Positions 1 to 7,957 of a stretch of DNA of 22,638 nucleotides are shown in pieces. The first letter of the stretch is position 1; every line of letters starts with the position of its first letter. Source of the DNA: Bacillota bacterium (GTDB lineage Bacteria > Bacillota > Clostridia > Lachnospirales > Lachnospiraceae); NCBI GenBank assembly GCA_023389295.1, contig JAEWEO010000013.1, positions 1 to 22,638 on the forward strand. The letters are read 5' to 3'. The notes under the pieces are model-generated. The model had not been told where the DNA came from, searched no databases, and saw only the letters and a program-made list of their open reading frames with translations. Both the position numbers and the translations under genes were made by a program.

Positions 1-39
1 AGTCTACAGTTTGACTTTAATCCAATGAGTAGTTATTAA
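1..39 (+). CDS. priA: 3' end of probable primosomal helicase PriA (partial)
   Basis: Frame 1 is open from the first base and reads SLQFDFNPMSSY before a TAA stop at 37-39. A short acidic/hydrophobic segment followed by a D-x-N/D-P motif a few residues before the end is how PriA helicases of Firmicutes usually finish, and priA is the standard gene directly upstream of def-fmt in this order. Only 12 residues are visible, so the call rests on this ending plus context. A 7-bp inverted repeat (20-26 with 51-57, 24-nt loop) straddles the stop and may be a weak 3' end structure. Confidence 0.5.
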   Translation, partial: SLQFDFNPMSSY

Positions 40-115
40 AACTGGAAGCAATTGGATGAAATGTTTTGATTTTATATTAAGTTATGCAATCTTAATACTA
101 TTTTTAGATATTTTA

Positions 116-148
116 TTGATAAACAGAATAATTATATGATAATATAAT
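116..148 (+). promoter_or_regulatory. Candidate sigma-A promoter for the def operon
   Basis: TTGATA at 116-121 is followed after 16 nt by GATAAT at 138-143, overlapping a TATAAT at 143-148 in a very AT-rich stretch. Either hexamer could serve as the -10. It would give a leader of about 120 nt before def. TATTGATA (114-121) and TATCAAT (150-156) form an inverted repeat around the -10. The AT-richness makes chance matches likely, hence moderate confidence. Confidence 0.4.
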
Positions 149-276
149 ATATCAATCACTCCAATTTGTGTATAAGCAAAGTGATCTGTAAGAAACTCAC
201 GTAATTTTCCTACGGTTGGATGATTCGATAATGACAAGTGAAAATTGTTTAGCTTTGATAGAGAGGAATGATAACC

Positions 277-762
277 ATGGCAATTAGAAATATTAGAGAA
301 ATGGGCGATAGTGTTTTAAATAAGGTTTGTAAAGAAGTTAAGGAAGTGGATAGAAAACTACTGACCCTCATTGATGACATGATTGAAACGATGTATGACG
401 CGGGAGGTGTTGGACTTGCCGCTCCACAGGTGGGGATTCTAAAACGAGTGATCGTAATTGATGTATCGGAAGAAGGGGATGACCCTATTGTCCTAATCAA
501 TCCTGTTATTGTAGAGATGGATGGGGAGCAGACCGGTGATGAAGGTTGCCTTAGTATTCCCGGTAAGATGGGTACTGTGACCAGACCAAACTACGTAAAA
601 GTTAAGGCGTTCAATGAGAAGATGGAGGAAATCATTGTTGAAGGAACGGAGCTGCTAGCTAGAGCTCTATGTCATGAAATCGATCACTTAAACGGAATAT
701 TATATCCGGAGAAGGCAATCGGTGAACTTCGTAACACCTTTATTACGGAAGAAGTAGAATAA
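277..762 (+). CDS. def: Peptide deformylase
   Basis: Removes the formyl group from the N-terminal methionine of nascent proteins in the cytoplasm. All three family motifs are present in the 161-aa product: GVGLAAPQ at residues 44-51, EGCLS at 89-93 with metal ligand Cys91, and HEIDH at 133-137 with two metal-binding His and catalytic Glu134. The length is typical of the short Clostridia type. I place the start at ATG 277 rather than the in-frame ATG at 268 because the Shine-Dalgarno sequence GAGAGG (261-266) touches the first ATG but lies 10 nt before the second, and MAIRNIREMG is the usual start. It lies 21 nt before fmt, which acts at the opposite end of the formylation cycle. Confidence 0.97.
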   Translation: MAIRNIREMGDSVLNKVCKEVKEVDRKLLTLIDDMIETMYDAGGVGLAAPQVGILKRVIVIDVSEEGDDPIVLINPVIVEMDGEQTGDEGCLSIPGKMGTVTRPNYVKVKAFNEKMEEIIVEGTELLARALCHEIDHLNGILYPEKAIGELRNTFITEEVE

Positions 763-783
763 TTCGCGAAAGGATTGTTATTA

Positions 784-1737
784 ATGAAGATAGTATTCAT
801 GGGTACGCCGGACTTTGCGGCAACCATTTTAGAAAAACTCATAGAGTCCAACCATGAGTTAATAGGGGTAGTAACCCAACCAGATAAGCAAAAAGGAAGA
901 GGCAAGGAAGTAAGTTTTCCTCCGGTAAAGGAACTTGCCCTAAAGCATGGACTTCCGGTTTATCAGCCACTAAAGGTGAAGGAGCCAGAATTTCTCCAGG
1001 AACTTAGTAAGTTAAAACCGGACGTTATAGTGGTAGCGGCCTTTGGACAGATCCTTCCTAAGGCATTACTTGATATACCTACCTTAGGATGTATTAATGT
1101 ACATGCTTCCTTGCTTCCCAAATATCGTGGAGCGGCACCAATTCAATACTCCATTATCGATGGTGAAGAAGAGACAGGTATAACAATCATGTATATGGAT
1201 GTTGGAATTGATACTGGTGATATTATTTTACAAAGAAGTTTAACCATTACGCCGGAAGAAACCGGTGGAAGTCTATTTGATAAAATGGCTGATCTTGGTG
1301 CAGATTTATTAATGGAGGCTTTAGTTAAGATTGAGGACGGATCCGCTGTTCGAATTCCACAAGAGGAAGATAAGGCAACTTATGTGAAAATGATCAGTAA
1401 GGAAATGGGAAAGATTGATTTTACCCAACCGGCTAGTAAACTGGAACGACTCATCAGGGGATTAAATCCTTGGCCAAGCGCATATACATTTTTAGAGGGT
1501 AAGACCCTTAAGTTGTGGCAAGCAGGGGTAGAGCCTGAGGAAGCAGGTAAGTGGGCTAAAGTTCTGCCTGGTCAGGTGGTTGATGTTAGAAAAGATGCTA
1601 TTGTAATTAAAACTGGTGATGGTCTTTTAGTGGTAAAGGAATTGCAATTAGAAGGTAAGAAGCGTATGACGGCGGATGCCTTTTTACGTGGCTACGCAAT
1701 CCAAATAGGCCAACAAATCGGTGAAACAAAAAAATAA
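784..1737 (+). CDS. fmt: Methionyl-tRNA formyltransferase
   Basis: Transfers a formyl group from 10-formyl-tetrahydrofolate to Met-tRNA(fMet), giving the initiator tRNA. In the 317-aa product the N-terminal formyltransferase fold starts MKIVFMGTPDFA. The catalytic triad corresponds to Asn105 and His107 (INVH) and Asp143 in GIDTGD. The signature SLLPKYRGAAPI is at 109-120, and the C-terminal tRNA-binding domain starts near residue 205. An upstream in-frame TTG (775) is possible, but AAAGGA at 769-774 is correctly spaced for ATG 784. It is almost certainly co-transcribed with def, 21 nt upstream. A 206-nt gap follows, much longer than the other gaps nearby. Confidence 0.97.
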   Translation: MKIVFMGTPDFAATILEKLIESNHELIGVVTQPDKQKGRGKEVSFPPVKELALKHGLPVYQPLKVKEPEFLQELSKLKPDVIVVAAFGQILPKALLDIPTLGCINVHASLLPKYRGAAPIQYSIIDGEEETGITIMYMDVGIDTGDIILQRSLTITPEETGGSLFDKMADLGADLLMEALVKIEDGSAVRIPQEEDKATYVKMISKEMGKIDFTQPASKLERLIRGLNPWPSAYTFLEGKTLKLWQAGVEPEEAGKWAKVLPGQVVDVRKDAIVIKTGDGLLVVKELQLEGKKRMTADAFLRGYAIQIGQQIGETKK

Positions 1738-1800
1738 AAAAGCGACAAATACTTTTTAATTTATTATAAAAAAGGCAAGTTAGATGTACACTAGTTTTAT

Positions 1801-1901
1801 ACCAGCTTAGCTATGTAAACAACAAATTTGCTTTTAATAAACATAAGACGATCACCATGGGCGAGCGTCGTTGTTCATGACAAATGAAGTAGCTTGCTGG
1901 T
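1801..1901 (+). other. Foldable leader upstream of the zinc metallopeptidase gene
   Basis: The 206-nt gap between fmt and the next gene has no ORF with a ribosome site but has nested complementarity. Outer arms pair ACCAGC/GCTGGT and AGCTA/TAGCT (1801-1813 with 1890-1901, a 2x1 internal loop between). ATTTG 1826-1830 can pair with CAAAT 1881-1885. An inner stem pairs GACGATC 1847-1853 with GAGCGTC 1863-1869, with one mismatch. A competing stem pairs GTAGC 1889-1893 with GCTAC 1913-1917 closer to the Shine-Dalgarno site at 1931. No T-box core or other known riboswitch consensus is recognisable. It could be a structured 5' UTR, a small RNA, or chance. Confidence 0.3.
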
Positions 1902-1943
1902 TCATCTTGTTTGCTACACATTGGTAGCGGAAAGGAGTCTATT

Positions 1944-2651
1944 ATGGGTTTTGGTTTTTATTATCCCTTTTTTGATCCGACTTATCTTTTAGTAATAGCA
2001 GGCCTCGTTATCACGCTTATTGCATCGGCGAGAGTACAATCTACTTTTTCAAAATATTCCAAGGTTCGTAGTCGTGGAGGATTCACAGGTGCTGAAGCTG
2101 CTGAGAGAATTCTTCATCAATCCGGAATTTATGATGTAAGGATTGAACGAGTAGCCGGTAATTTGAGCGATCATTATGATCCGAGAAGTAAAGTGCTTCG
2201 TTTATCGGATAGTGTATACGGTCAGAATTCTCTTGCTGCAATTGGTGTTGCAGCTCATGAGTGTGGTCATGCGATCCAACATCAGAATTCTTACGCACCC
2301 TTAGTGCTACGAAGCGCCTTGGTGCCGGTTGCTAATATTGGCTCAATGGCAGCATGGCCAGTAATTTTAATTGGAGTACTTTTTAGCTTCAATTCCTTTT
2401 TAATTAATTTGGGTATTATTTTATTTTCATTGGCTGTATTATTTCAGTTGATTACATTACCGGTAGAGTTCAATGCTTCCAAAAGAGCGATCGCTAGACT
2501 CGGAGAAACAGGAATTTTATATGGTGATGAACTTGGTCAATCAAAGAAAGTCCTTGATGCAGCGGCTTTGACTTATGTAGCTGCCGCAGCAGCGACCATT
2601 TTACAGTTATTAAGATTAATTCTATTATTTGGAGGAAGAAGGCGTGATTGA
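1944..2651 (+). CDS. Membrane zinc metallopeptidase (YugP / Zn_peptidase_2 family)
   Basis: The 235-aa protein has an N-terminal membrane helix (about residues 12-30), a cytoplasmic-looking region, the zincin motif HECGH at 105-109 (His105 and His109 ligands, Glu106 catalytic), two or three hydrophobic helices (about 121-172), and LPVEFNAS at 172-179, where Glu175 is the likely third zinc ligand as in HtpX-like families. A last hydrophobic stretch (207-229) ends in GGRRRD. This matches the YugP-type neutral zinc metallopeptidases, whose substrates are not known. ATG 1944 is chosen over the upstream TTG because AAAGGAG lies at 1931-1937. The last 8 nt overlap rsmB, implying translational coupling. 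A role in membrane protein quality control is inference only. Confidence 0.85.
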   Translation: MGFGFYYPFFDPTYLLVIAGLVITLIASARVQSTFSKYSKVRSRGGFTGAEAAERILHQSGIYDVRIERVAGNLSDHYDPRSKVLRLSDSVYGQNSLAAIGVAAHECGHAIQHQNSYAPLVLRSALVPVANIGSMAAWPVILIGVLFSFNSFLINLGIILFSLAVLFQLITLPVEFNASKRAIARLGETGILYGDELGQSKKVLDAAALTYVAAAAATILQLLRLILLFGGRRRD

Positions 2652-4005
2652 TAACGTAAATGCAAGAGAAGTGGTTCTTACTATGTTATTGGAGGTAATT
2701 GAGGAGAATAAGTACAGTCATACCGTTCTTAATCAAACCTTAAGAAGCTACCAACGACTTGAGAAGCAGGAACGTGCATTTATCTCACGACTATTTCACG
2801 GCACAGTTAAGATTTATATTACCTTGGATTACATCATTGATCAATATTCTACTTTGCCTTCCCAAAAGATGAAACCACTCATCCGTAATTTGTTGCGGAT
2901 GAGTGTTTATCAGTTAAAGTATATGGATCAGGTTCCAGTATCCGCTGTATGTAATGAGGCGGTAAAACTGGCGAAAAAACGTGGATTTTCTAAATTGTCG
3001 GGATTTGTTAACGGAATTCTTCGAAATATTGCCAGAGAGGAAAAAGCGATAGTTTATCCGGATCCACACAATAATCCTGTCTCTTTCCTTGAAATTACTT
3101 ATTCTTATCCCAAGTGGCTGGTGGAAGAGCTTCTAAAGCAATATGACTTTTTGGTTGTAGAAGCAATGCTTCGCGCTTCTTTACAGGAAAAAGAGACAAC
3201 CATTCGGTGTAATCAATTAAAGATTACCCCCAAGCAATTGGAAGAGTTACTAATAAAAGAGTGCGTTACTGTAAAAGAAAATGAATATTTAGATTACGCT
3301 TTTAAAATTAGTGATTATGATTATCTGGAAAAATTAGATTCCTTTACGAAAGGATATTTTACAGTTCAGGACGTTAGTTCTATGCTAGTGTGTGAGATTG
3401 CCGGTATAAAGAAGGAGGATTTTGTTGTTGATGTCTGTGCTGCACCCGGAGGAAAAGCCTTACATGCAGCGGAACAAGCTGGGAATGTATCAGCACGAGA
3501 TTTGACACAATACAAAACTAATCTAATTGAGGAAAATATCCGACGCATGGGGTTTACCAATGTGAAAACTAAGGTTTGGGATGCCACTTTGTTGGATGAA
3601 AGTATAGTGGATCAGGCAGATGTGGTTATTGCGGACTTACCCTGCAGCGGAATGGGTGTTTTTGGTAAAAAATCCGACATTAAGTATCAGTTAAGGAAAG
3701 AGCAATTGGAGGACCTGGTTAAACTTCAAAGAAAGATATTAACTGTGGTTCAAAGTTATGTAAAGGAAGGCGGAGTCCTTATTTTTAGCACCTGTACCGT
3801 CAATGGAAAGGAAAATCAGGAAAATAGGGACTGGTTTTTAAAAGAGTTTAATTTTTTGCCGGAGGATTTAGATACTCATTTGCCTGAGTCATTAAAAAGT
3901 GATACCACGAAGGAGGGTTATCTACAGTTGCTTCCGGGAATACATGCTAGCGATGGTTTTTTTATATCAAAGTATCGTAAAAAAAGTAGCTCATTGAAGA
4001 ATTAA
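2644..4005 (+). CDS. rsmB: 16S rRNA (cytosine-967-C5)-methyltransferase RsmB
   Basis: SAM-dependent m5C methyltransferase acting on C967 of 16S rRNA. The 453-aa product has an N-terminal NusB-like RNA-binding domain (about 1-130) and a C-terminal Rossmann methyltransferase domain: SAM loop DVCAAPGGK at 263-271, catalytic motif DLPCSG with Cys334, and FSTCT with Cys384, the two cysteines expected of the family. The start is GTG 2644: GGAGGAAG (2631-2638) lies 5 nt upstream, inside the end of the metallopeptidase gene. The longer frame from TTG 2629 has no ribosome site. It overlaps the preceding gene by 8 nt and is followed after 31 nt by rlmN, another rRNA methylase. Confidence 0.95.
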   Translation: MIDNVNAREVVLTMLLEVIEENKYSHTVLNQTLRSYQRLEKQERAFISRLFHGTVKIYITLDYIIDQYSTLPSQKMKPLIRNLLRMSVYQLKYMDQVPVSAVCNEAVKLAKKRGFSKLSGFVNGILRNIAREEKAIVYPDPHNNPVSFLEITYSYPKWLVEELLKQYDFLVVEAMLRASLQEKETTIRCNQLKITPKQLEELLIKECVTVKENEYLDYAFKISDYDYLEKLDSFTKGYFTVQDVSSMLVCEIAGIKKEDFVVDVCAAPGGKALHAAEQAGNVSARDLTQYKTNLIEENIRRMGFTNVKTKVWDATLLDESIVDQADVVIADLPCSGMGVFGKKSDIKYQLRKEQLEDLVKLQRKILTVVQSYVKEGGVLIFSTCTVNGKENQENRDWFLKEFNFLPEDLDTHLPESLKSDTTKEGYLQLLPGIHASDGFFISKYRKKSSSLKN

Positions 4006-4036
4006 TAGATAAATTTAATAGGATTAGGACAATAAA

Positions 4037-5077
4037 ATGGAAAAGTTAGATATAAAATCCTTCAATCTGGAGGAACTAACCGAGGAGCTAAAAACCCTTG
4101 GTTTACAAGCGTTTCGGGCAAAGCAGATCTATGAATGGCTTCATGTCAAATTGGTGGGTAGTTATGATGAGATGACGAATCTATCAAAGGACCTTAGAGA
4201 AAAGCTGAAAGAAAAGTATCCGCTTACCGTTCTAGAAGAAGTAGATTCCCTACATTCTGAAACGGATGGAACCGTTAAATATTTGTTTCGTCTAAAGGAT
4301 GATCGAGTTATTGAGAGCGTACTAATGAAATATCACCATGGAAATAGTGTATGTATTTCCTCCCAGGTAGGCTGCCGCATGGGTTGCAAATTCTGTGCCT
4401 CAACCATTGGTGGAAAAGAAAGAGATCTATTACCCTCAGAGATGTTAGATCAAATTTATCGTATTCAAGCATTGTCGGGAGAAAGGGTATCAAATATTGT
4501 AATTATGGGTACTGGAGAACCTCTTGACAATTATGACAATGTAATTCGATTTCTACATCTAATTAGCAATCCCCAGGGCTTAAACATCAGCCCCAGAAAC
4601 ATAACTGTTTCCACCTGTGGGATACCGGATAAAATACGAGCCTTTGCCAAGGAAGGTTTACCAATTACCTTAGCACTTTCGTTGCATGCACCAAATGATG
4701 AAATTAGAAAAAAACTAATGCCGGTAGCAAACCAATATCCTTTAGCACAGGTTATGGAGGCCTTTCGTTATTACTATGAAATAACAGGAAGAAGACTTAC
4801 CTTTGAATATAGTTTGGTAGGTGGAATAAATGATGAAGATGAACATGCTTTGGAACTTGCAAAGCTAGTAAAAGGACTTAACTGTCATGTTAATTTGATC
4901 CCTGTGAACCCCATAAAAGAGCGGAATTACAAGAAATCAGAGAACAAAAAAATACAAAATTTTAAAAATATACTTGAAAAAAATAGAATAAATGTTACTA
5001 TTAGAAGAGAAATGGGCGCAGATATAGATGCTGCCTGTGGGCAACTGAGAAAGAGCTATCTGGATAATAATTCGTAG
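4037..5077 (+). CDS. rlmN: Dual-specificity 23S rRNA/tRNA (adenine-C2)-methyltransferase RlmN
   Basis: Radical-SAM enzyme that methylates C2 of A2503 in 23S rRNA and A37 of some tRNAs. The 346-aa product carries the CX3CX2C iron-sulfur motif at Cys113, Cys117 and Cys120. The two mechanistic cysteines are present as Cys106 (VCISSQ) and Cys334 (DAACGQL), the latter being the methyl-carrying residue in the family. GTGEPL at 158-163 is the SAM-contact motif. Keeping Cys106, Cys334 and the housekeeping position argue for RlmN rather than the resistance paralogue Cfr. TAGGA at 4025-4029 is the ribosome site. It lies between rsmB and prpC, as in many Firmicutes. Confidence 0.96.
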   Translation: MEKLDIKSFNLEELTEELKTLGLQAFRAKQIYEWLHVKLVGSYDEMTNLSKDLREKLKEKYPLTVLEEVDSLHSETDGTVKYLFRLKDDRVIESVLMKYHHGNSVCISSQVGCRMGCKFCASTIGGKERDLLPSEMLDQIYRIQALSGERVSNIVIMGTGEPLDNYDNVIRFLHLISNPQGLNISPRNITVSTCGIPDKIRAFAKEGLPITLALSLHAPNDEIRKKLMPVANQYPLAQVMEAFRYYYEITGRRLTFEYSLVGGINDEDEHALELAKLVKGLNCHVNLIPVNPIKERNYKKSENKKIQNFKNILEKNRINVTIRREMGADIDAACGQLRKSYLDNNS

Positions 5078-5110
5078 TCTTATGAAGTTGTAATAATGGG
5101 AGGTGCAGGC

Positions 5111-5830
5111 TTGAAAGCATTTTCAATAACTGATATAGGAGAGCGACGGAGGATAAACCAGGATTATGTCTTCTGCTGTGATAATACCATCGGAAAGTTA
5201 CCTAATTTATTCATAGTAGCTGATGGTATGGGAGGACACAATGCCGGTGATTATGCTTCAAGATTCTGTGTGGAGTTTTTTAAGCAAAAGATAGAAGAAA
5301 ACGAAGCTAAATTACCCATTGCTTTGATTGAGTCCGCTTTGAAAGAAACAAATGATGCCTTACTGAATAAAGCACATGAGCAATCAGAATTAGAAGGTAT
5401 GGGGACCACCTTTGTTGTAGCCACCATATTTGATAAAGAGATGTATGTCGCCAATATCGGCGATAGTAGATTATATGTTATAGGAAAAGAAATGAAACAG
5501 ATTACCGAGGACCACAGTTTAGTTGAAGTGATGGTGAAAACAGGAGAACTTGATCGAGATGAGGCGAGAGTTCACCCGAACAAGAATATCATAACCAGAG
5601 CTTTGGGGGCAAACGCAAATGTGGAACCGGATTTTTTTGAAGTGCACTTAGAAGAGGGAGATACTGTACTTATGTGCTCTGACGGTCTTACGAACATGTT
5701 AGAGGACGAGATGATAGAGAAGATTATCCGTGACAATGATGACCCCCAATCAGCGGCCGATACATTAGTTAAGTGTGCAAATCAGAATGGTGGCAAAGAT
5801 AACATCGCCATTATTATTATTAAAGTTTAA
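5111..5830 (+). CDS. prpC: PP2C-family Ser/Thr protein phosphatase (PrpC/Stp)
   Basis: Metal-dependent phosphatase that reverses phosphorylation by the adjacent kinase PrkC. The 239-aa product has the PPM metal-binding acidic residues in order: NQD at 16-18, VADGMGG with Asp38, GMGTT at 97-100, NIGDSR at 115-120, SDGLT with Asp191, and GGKDN with Asp230. It has no membrane segment, so it is cytoplasmic. I choose TTG 5111 because GGGAGGTG (5098-5105) is correctly spaced before it. The upstream ATG 5096 overlaps that Shine-Dalgarno sequence and has none of its own, and MKAFSITDIG is the usual start. The kinase gene begins 17 nt after the stop. Confidence 0.93.
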   Translation: MKAFSITDIGERRRINQDYVFCCDNTIGKLPNLFIVADGMGGHNAGDYASRFCVEFFKQKIEENEAKLPIALIESALKETNDALLNKAHEQSELEGMGTTFVVATIFDKEMYVANIGDSRLYVIGKEMKQITEDHSLVEVMVKTGELDRDEARVHPNKNIITRALGANANVEPDFFEVHLEEGDTVLMCSDGLTNMLEDEMIEKIIRDNDDPQSAADTLVKCANQNGGKDNIAIIIIKV

Positions 5831-5847
5831 AGAAGAGGTGATAAAGA

Positions 5848-7956
5848 ATGTTAAAACCCGGTATGTTTATCAGCGATCGCTATGAAATTATTGATAAAGT
5901 AGGATCCGGCGGTATGGCAGATGTTTACAAAGCCAGAGACCAAAAATTAAATCGTTTTGTTGCGATTAAAGTATTAAAACCGGAATATTCAAGTGATAAA
6001 AGTTTTGTCAATAAATTCAGAGGAGAAGCTCAATCAGCCGCAGGTCTATCTCATCCCAATATTGTGAATGTATATGATGTTGGTGATGATGGTGGTTTAC
6101 ATTACATTGTAATGGAGCTTGTAGAGGGGATTACTCTAAAACGTTTTATTGAGAGAAAAGGAAAATTAGAGGTTAAAGAAGCGGTTGGTATTGCAATTCA
6201 AATATCACAAGGTATGGAAGCAGCTCATGATAACCACATCATTCATAGGGATATTAAACCCCAGAACATAATCATTTCAAGAGACGGCAAAGTAAAGGTA
6301 ACGGATTTTGGAATTGCAAAGGCAACGAATTCTAATACGATTACCTCCAATGCAATGGGCTCTGTACATTATCTTTCTCCGGAACAGGCTAGAGGAGGAT
6401 ATAGTGATGAAAAGAGCGACATCTATTCTTTAGGTGTTACCTTATATGAAATGCTTTCCGGTAAAGTTCCCTTTGCAGGTGACAATACCGTTTCTGTAGC
6501 GCTGCTTCATATTCAAGGAGAAGCAATGCCGCTTCGTGAATTAGATCCACTAATTCCGGTTAGTATTGATAAAATTGTCCAAAAATGTATGCAAAAGAGA
6601 CCGGAGAGAAGATATCACTCCGCTTCTGAGTTGATTTCAGATTTAAAGAAAGCGATTACGAATCCGGATGGAGACTTTGTTCAGATCCCTGCTTTTGTGG
6701 CAACGGATTCTCCGACGATTAATATTTCTGATGATTTGAGTAAAATAAAGAATGGGACCTTCCATGACGATGATCTACGTTCAACGAAAAATCTGTCAGC
6801 CGGAGCAATTACTGATGATGATGAAGATTTAGATACTGTTGATTCTAAGGTGGAAAAGATTTTCTTAATTGGCTCCATCGTAGCAGCCGTTGTACTTGCA
6901 CTTGTAATTATTGCGCTGGTAGTGTGGTTCTTAACCTCTAAGGTTAGTGGCGATAAACCGGATGATAATACACCGGGGATTGAAGTAACCGAGGAACCGA
7001 CACAGGAACCGACGATAGCACCAACCGGTGAGGCTACGGCAGGAACCTATATCGTGCCAAATGTTGTGGGATATACCAAAGAGGATGCAATAGAAGAATT
7101 TAAAGCAAGGGATGAAAATGTGTTCATTACATTTGCAGAGGATTATTCCGATGAATATGAAGAAGGACACGTTATGAAACAATACCCCGATGCGAATAGT
7201 GAACGCCAGAAGGGTGAAAGTGTCATCTTAACCATTAGTACCGGTAAAAAGACTTTTCAGCTTCCGGATGTATACGGTTTGACGGAAGATAAGGCGGATA
7301 AGAAATTAATAGAAAATAAATTAGAACTATTACATGAATATGTGAATAGTGATGAGGTTGAGGCTGGTAAAGTAATTAAGACGGAGCCTGAGAGAGGTAC
7401 CATGGTAACTGCAGGAACGACAGTTACTGTTTATGTAAGTGAAGGACCTGAGAATAAGAAGGTTGCCGTTCCGGACCTTTTGGGACGTACCTTAAAGCAA
7501 GCAGAGACTGCACTTAAAGGCCAAGGACTTGTAATTGGTTCGGTAGATTATCAAAGTTCTGATATATATGCGGAAGGTAAAATAAGCTATCAGAGCACTT
7601 CACAAGGCGTAATGGTGGATAAGGGTACTGCTGTTGATGTTACGGTTAGTACCGGTCCGGAAGTAAGTAATACCAGTTATGTTGGTATGGCAGTAATCGA
7701 TGTGAATCCATTTGATTATTATGATTTGGGAGATACAGCTGATATGACACTTGAGATGAATCAAGACGGTGTTGAGTCTGTTATTTATGAAGGTGTGGTA
7801 TCTTCCTCTGAATTCCCACTAATAGTGAATAACATTGTTGGAGATAGTAGCAATCCGGGAACCGTTCGGATGTATATCAATGGAGATTTGTTTATAATAC
7901 CAGGTGAATCAAATGAGGCTACTTGGACTGTAGAATTTGAGGCTGTGGAGGGTTAG
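5848..7956 (+). CDS. prkC: PASTA-domain Ser/Thr protein kinase PrkC
   Basis: Membrane receptor kinase whose outer PASTA repeats bind peptidoglycan fragments or lipid II and which controls growth, wall synthesis and spore germination in Firmicutes. The 702-aa layout is as follows. The kinase domain (about 12-270) has the GSGGMADVY loop at 19-27, Lys41, HRD at 133-135 and DFG at 153-155, with Thr/Ser-rich activation loop 160-167. An acidic Ser/Thr-containing juxtamembrane linker spans 272-335 and one TM helix about 338-362. A Glu/Thr/Pro-rich spacer spans 372-398. Three PASTA repeats span about 400-466, 469-534 and 538-604. A C-terminal beta-rich segment (606-702) belongs to no family I recognise. 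AGAGGTG (5834-5840) precedes ATG 5848. It is paired with prpC and abuts rsgA, a known type of PrkC substrate. Confidence 0.96.
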   Translation: MLKPGMFISDRYEIIDKVGSGGMADVYKARDQKLNRFVAIKVLKPEYSSDKSFVNKFRGEAQSAAGLSHPNIVNVYDVGDDGGLHYIVMELVEGITLKRFIERKGKLEVKEAVGIAIQISQGMEAAHDNHIIHRDIKPQNIIISRDGKVKVTDFGIAKATNSNTITSNAMGSVHYLSPEQARGGYSDEKSDIYSLGVTLYEMLSGKVPFAGDNTVSVALLHIQGEAMPLRELDPLIPVSIDKIVQKCMQKRPERRYHSASELISDLKKAITNPDGDFVQIPAFVATDSPTINISDDLSKIKNGTFHDDDLRSTKNLSAGAITDDDEDLDTVDSKVEKIFLIGSIVAAVVLALVIIALVVWFLTSKVSGDKPDDNTPGIEVTEEPTQEPTIAPTGEATAGTYIVPNVVGYTKEDAIEEFKARDENVFITFAEDYSDEYEEGHVMKQYPDANSERQKGESVILTISTGKKTFQLPDVYGLTEDKADKKLIENKLELLHEYVNSDEVEAGKVIKTEPERGTMVTAGTTVTVYVSEGPENKKVAVPDLLGRTLKQAETALKGQGLVIGSVDYQSSDIYAEGKISYQSTSQGVMVDKGTAVDVTVSTGPEVSNTSYVGMAVIDVNPFDYYDLGDTADMTLEMNQDGVESVIYEGVVSSSEFPLIVNNIVGDSSNPGTVRMYINGDLFIIPGESNEATWTVEFEAVEG

Positions 7957-7957
7957 T

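Noticed and set aside
20..57. 7-bp inverted repeat as a terminator for priA
   Set aside because: The 24-nt loop, short stem and lack of a clean T-run right after the stem make termination unconvincing.
1738..1943. T-box or other known riboswitch upstream of the metallopeptidase
   Set aside because: No T-box core sequence, no terminator with T-run and no known aptamer consensus could be seen; only unclassified pairing remains.
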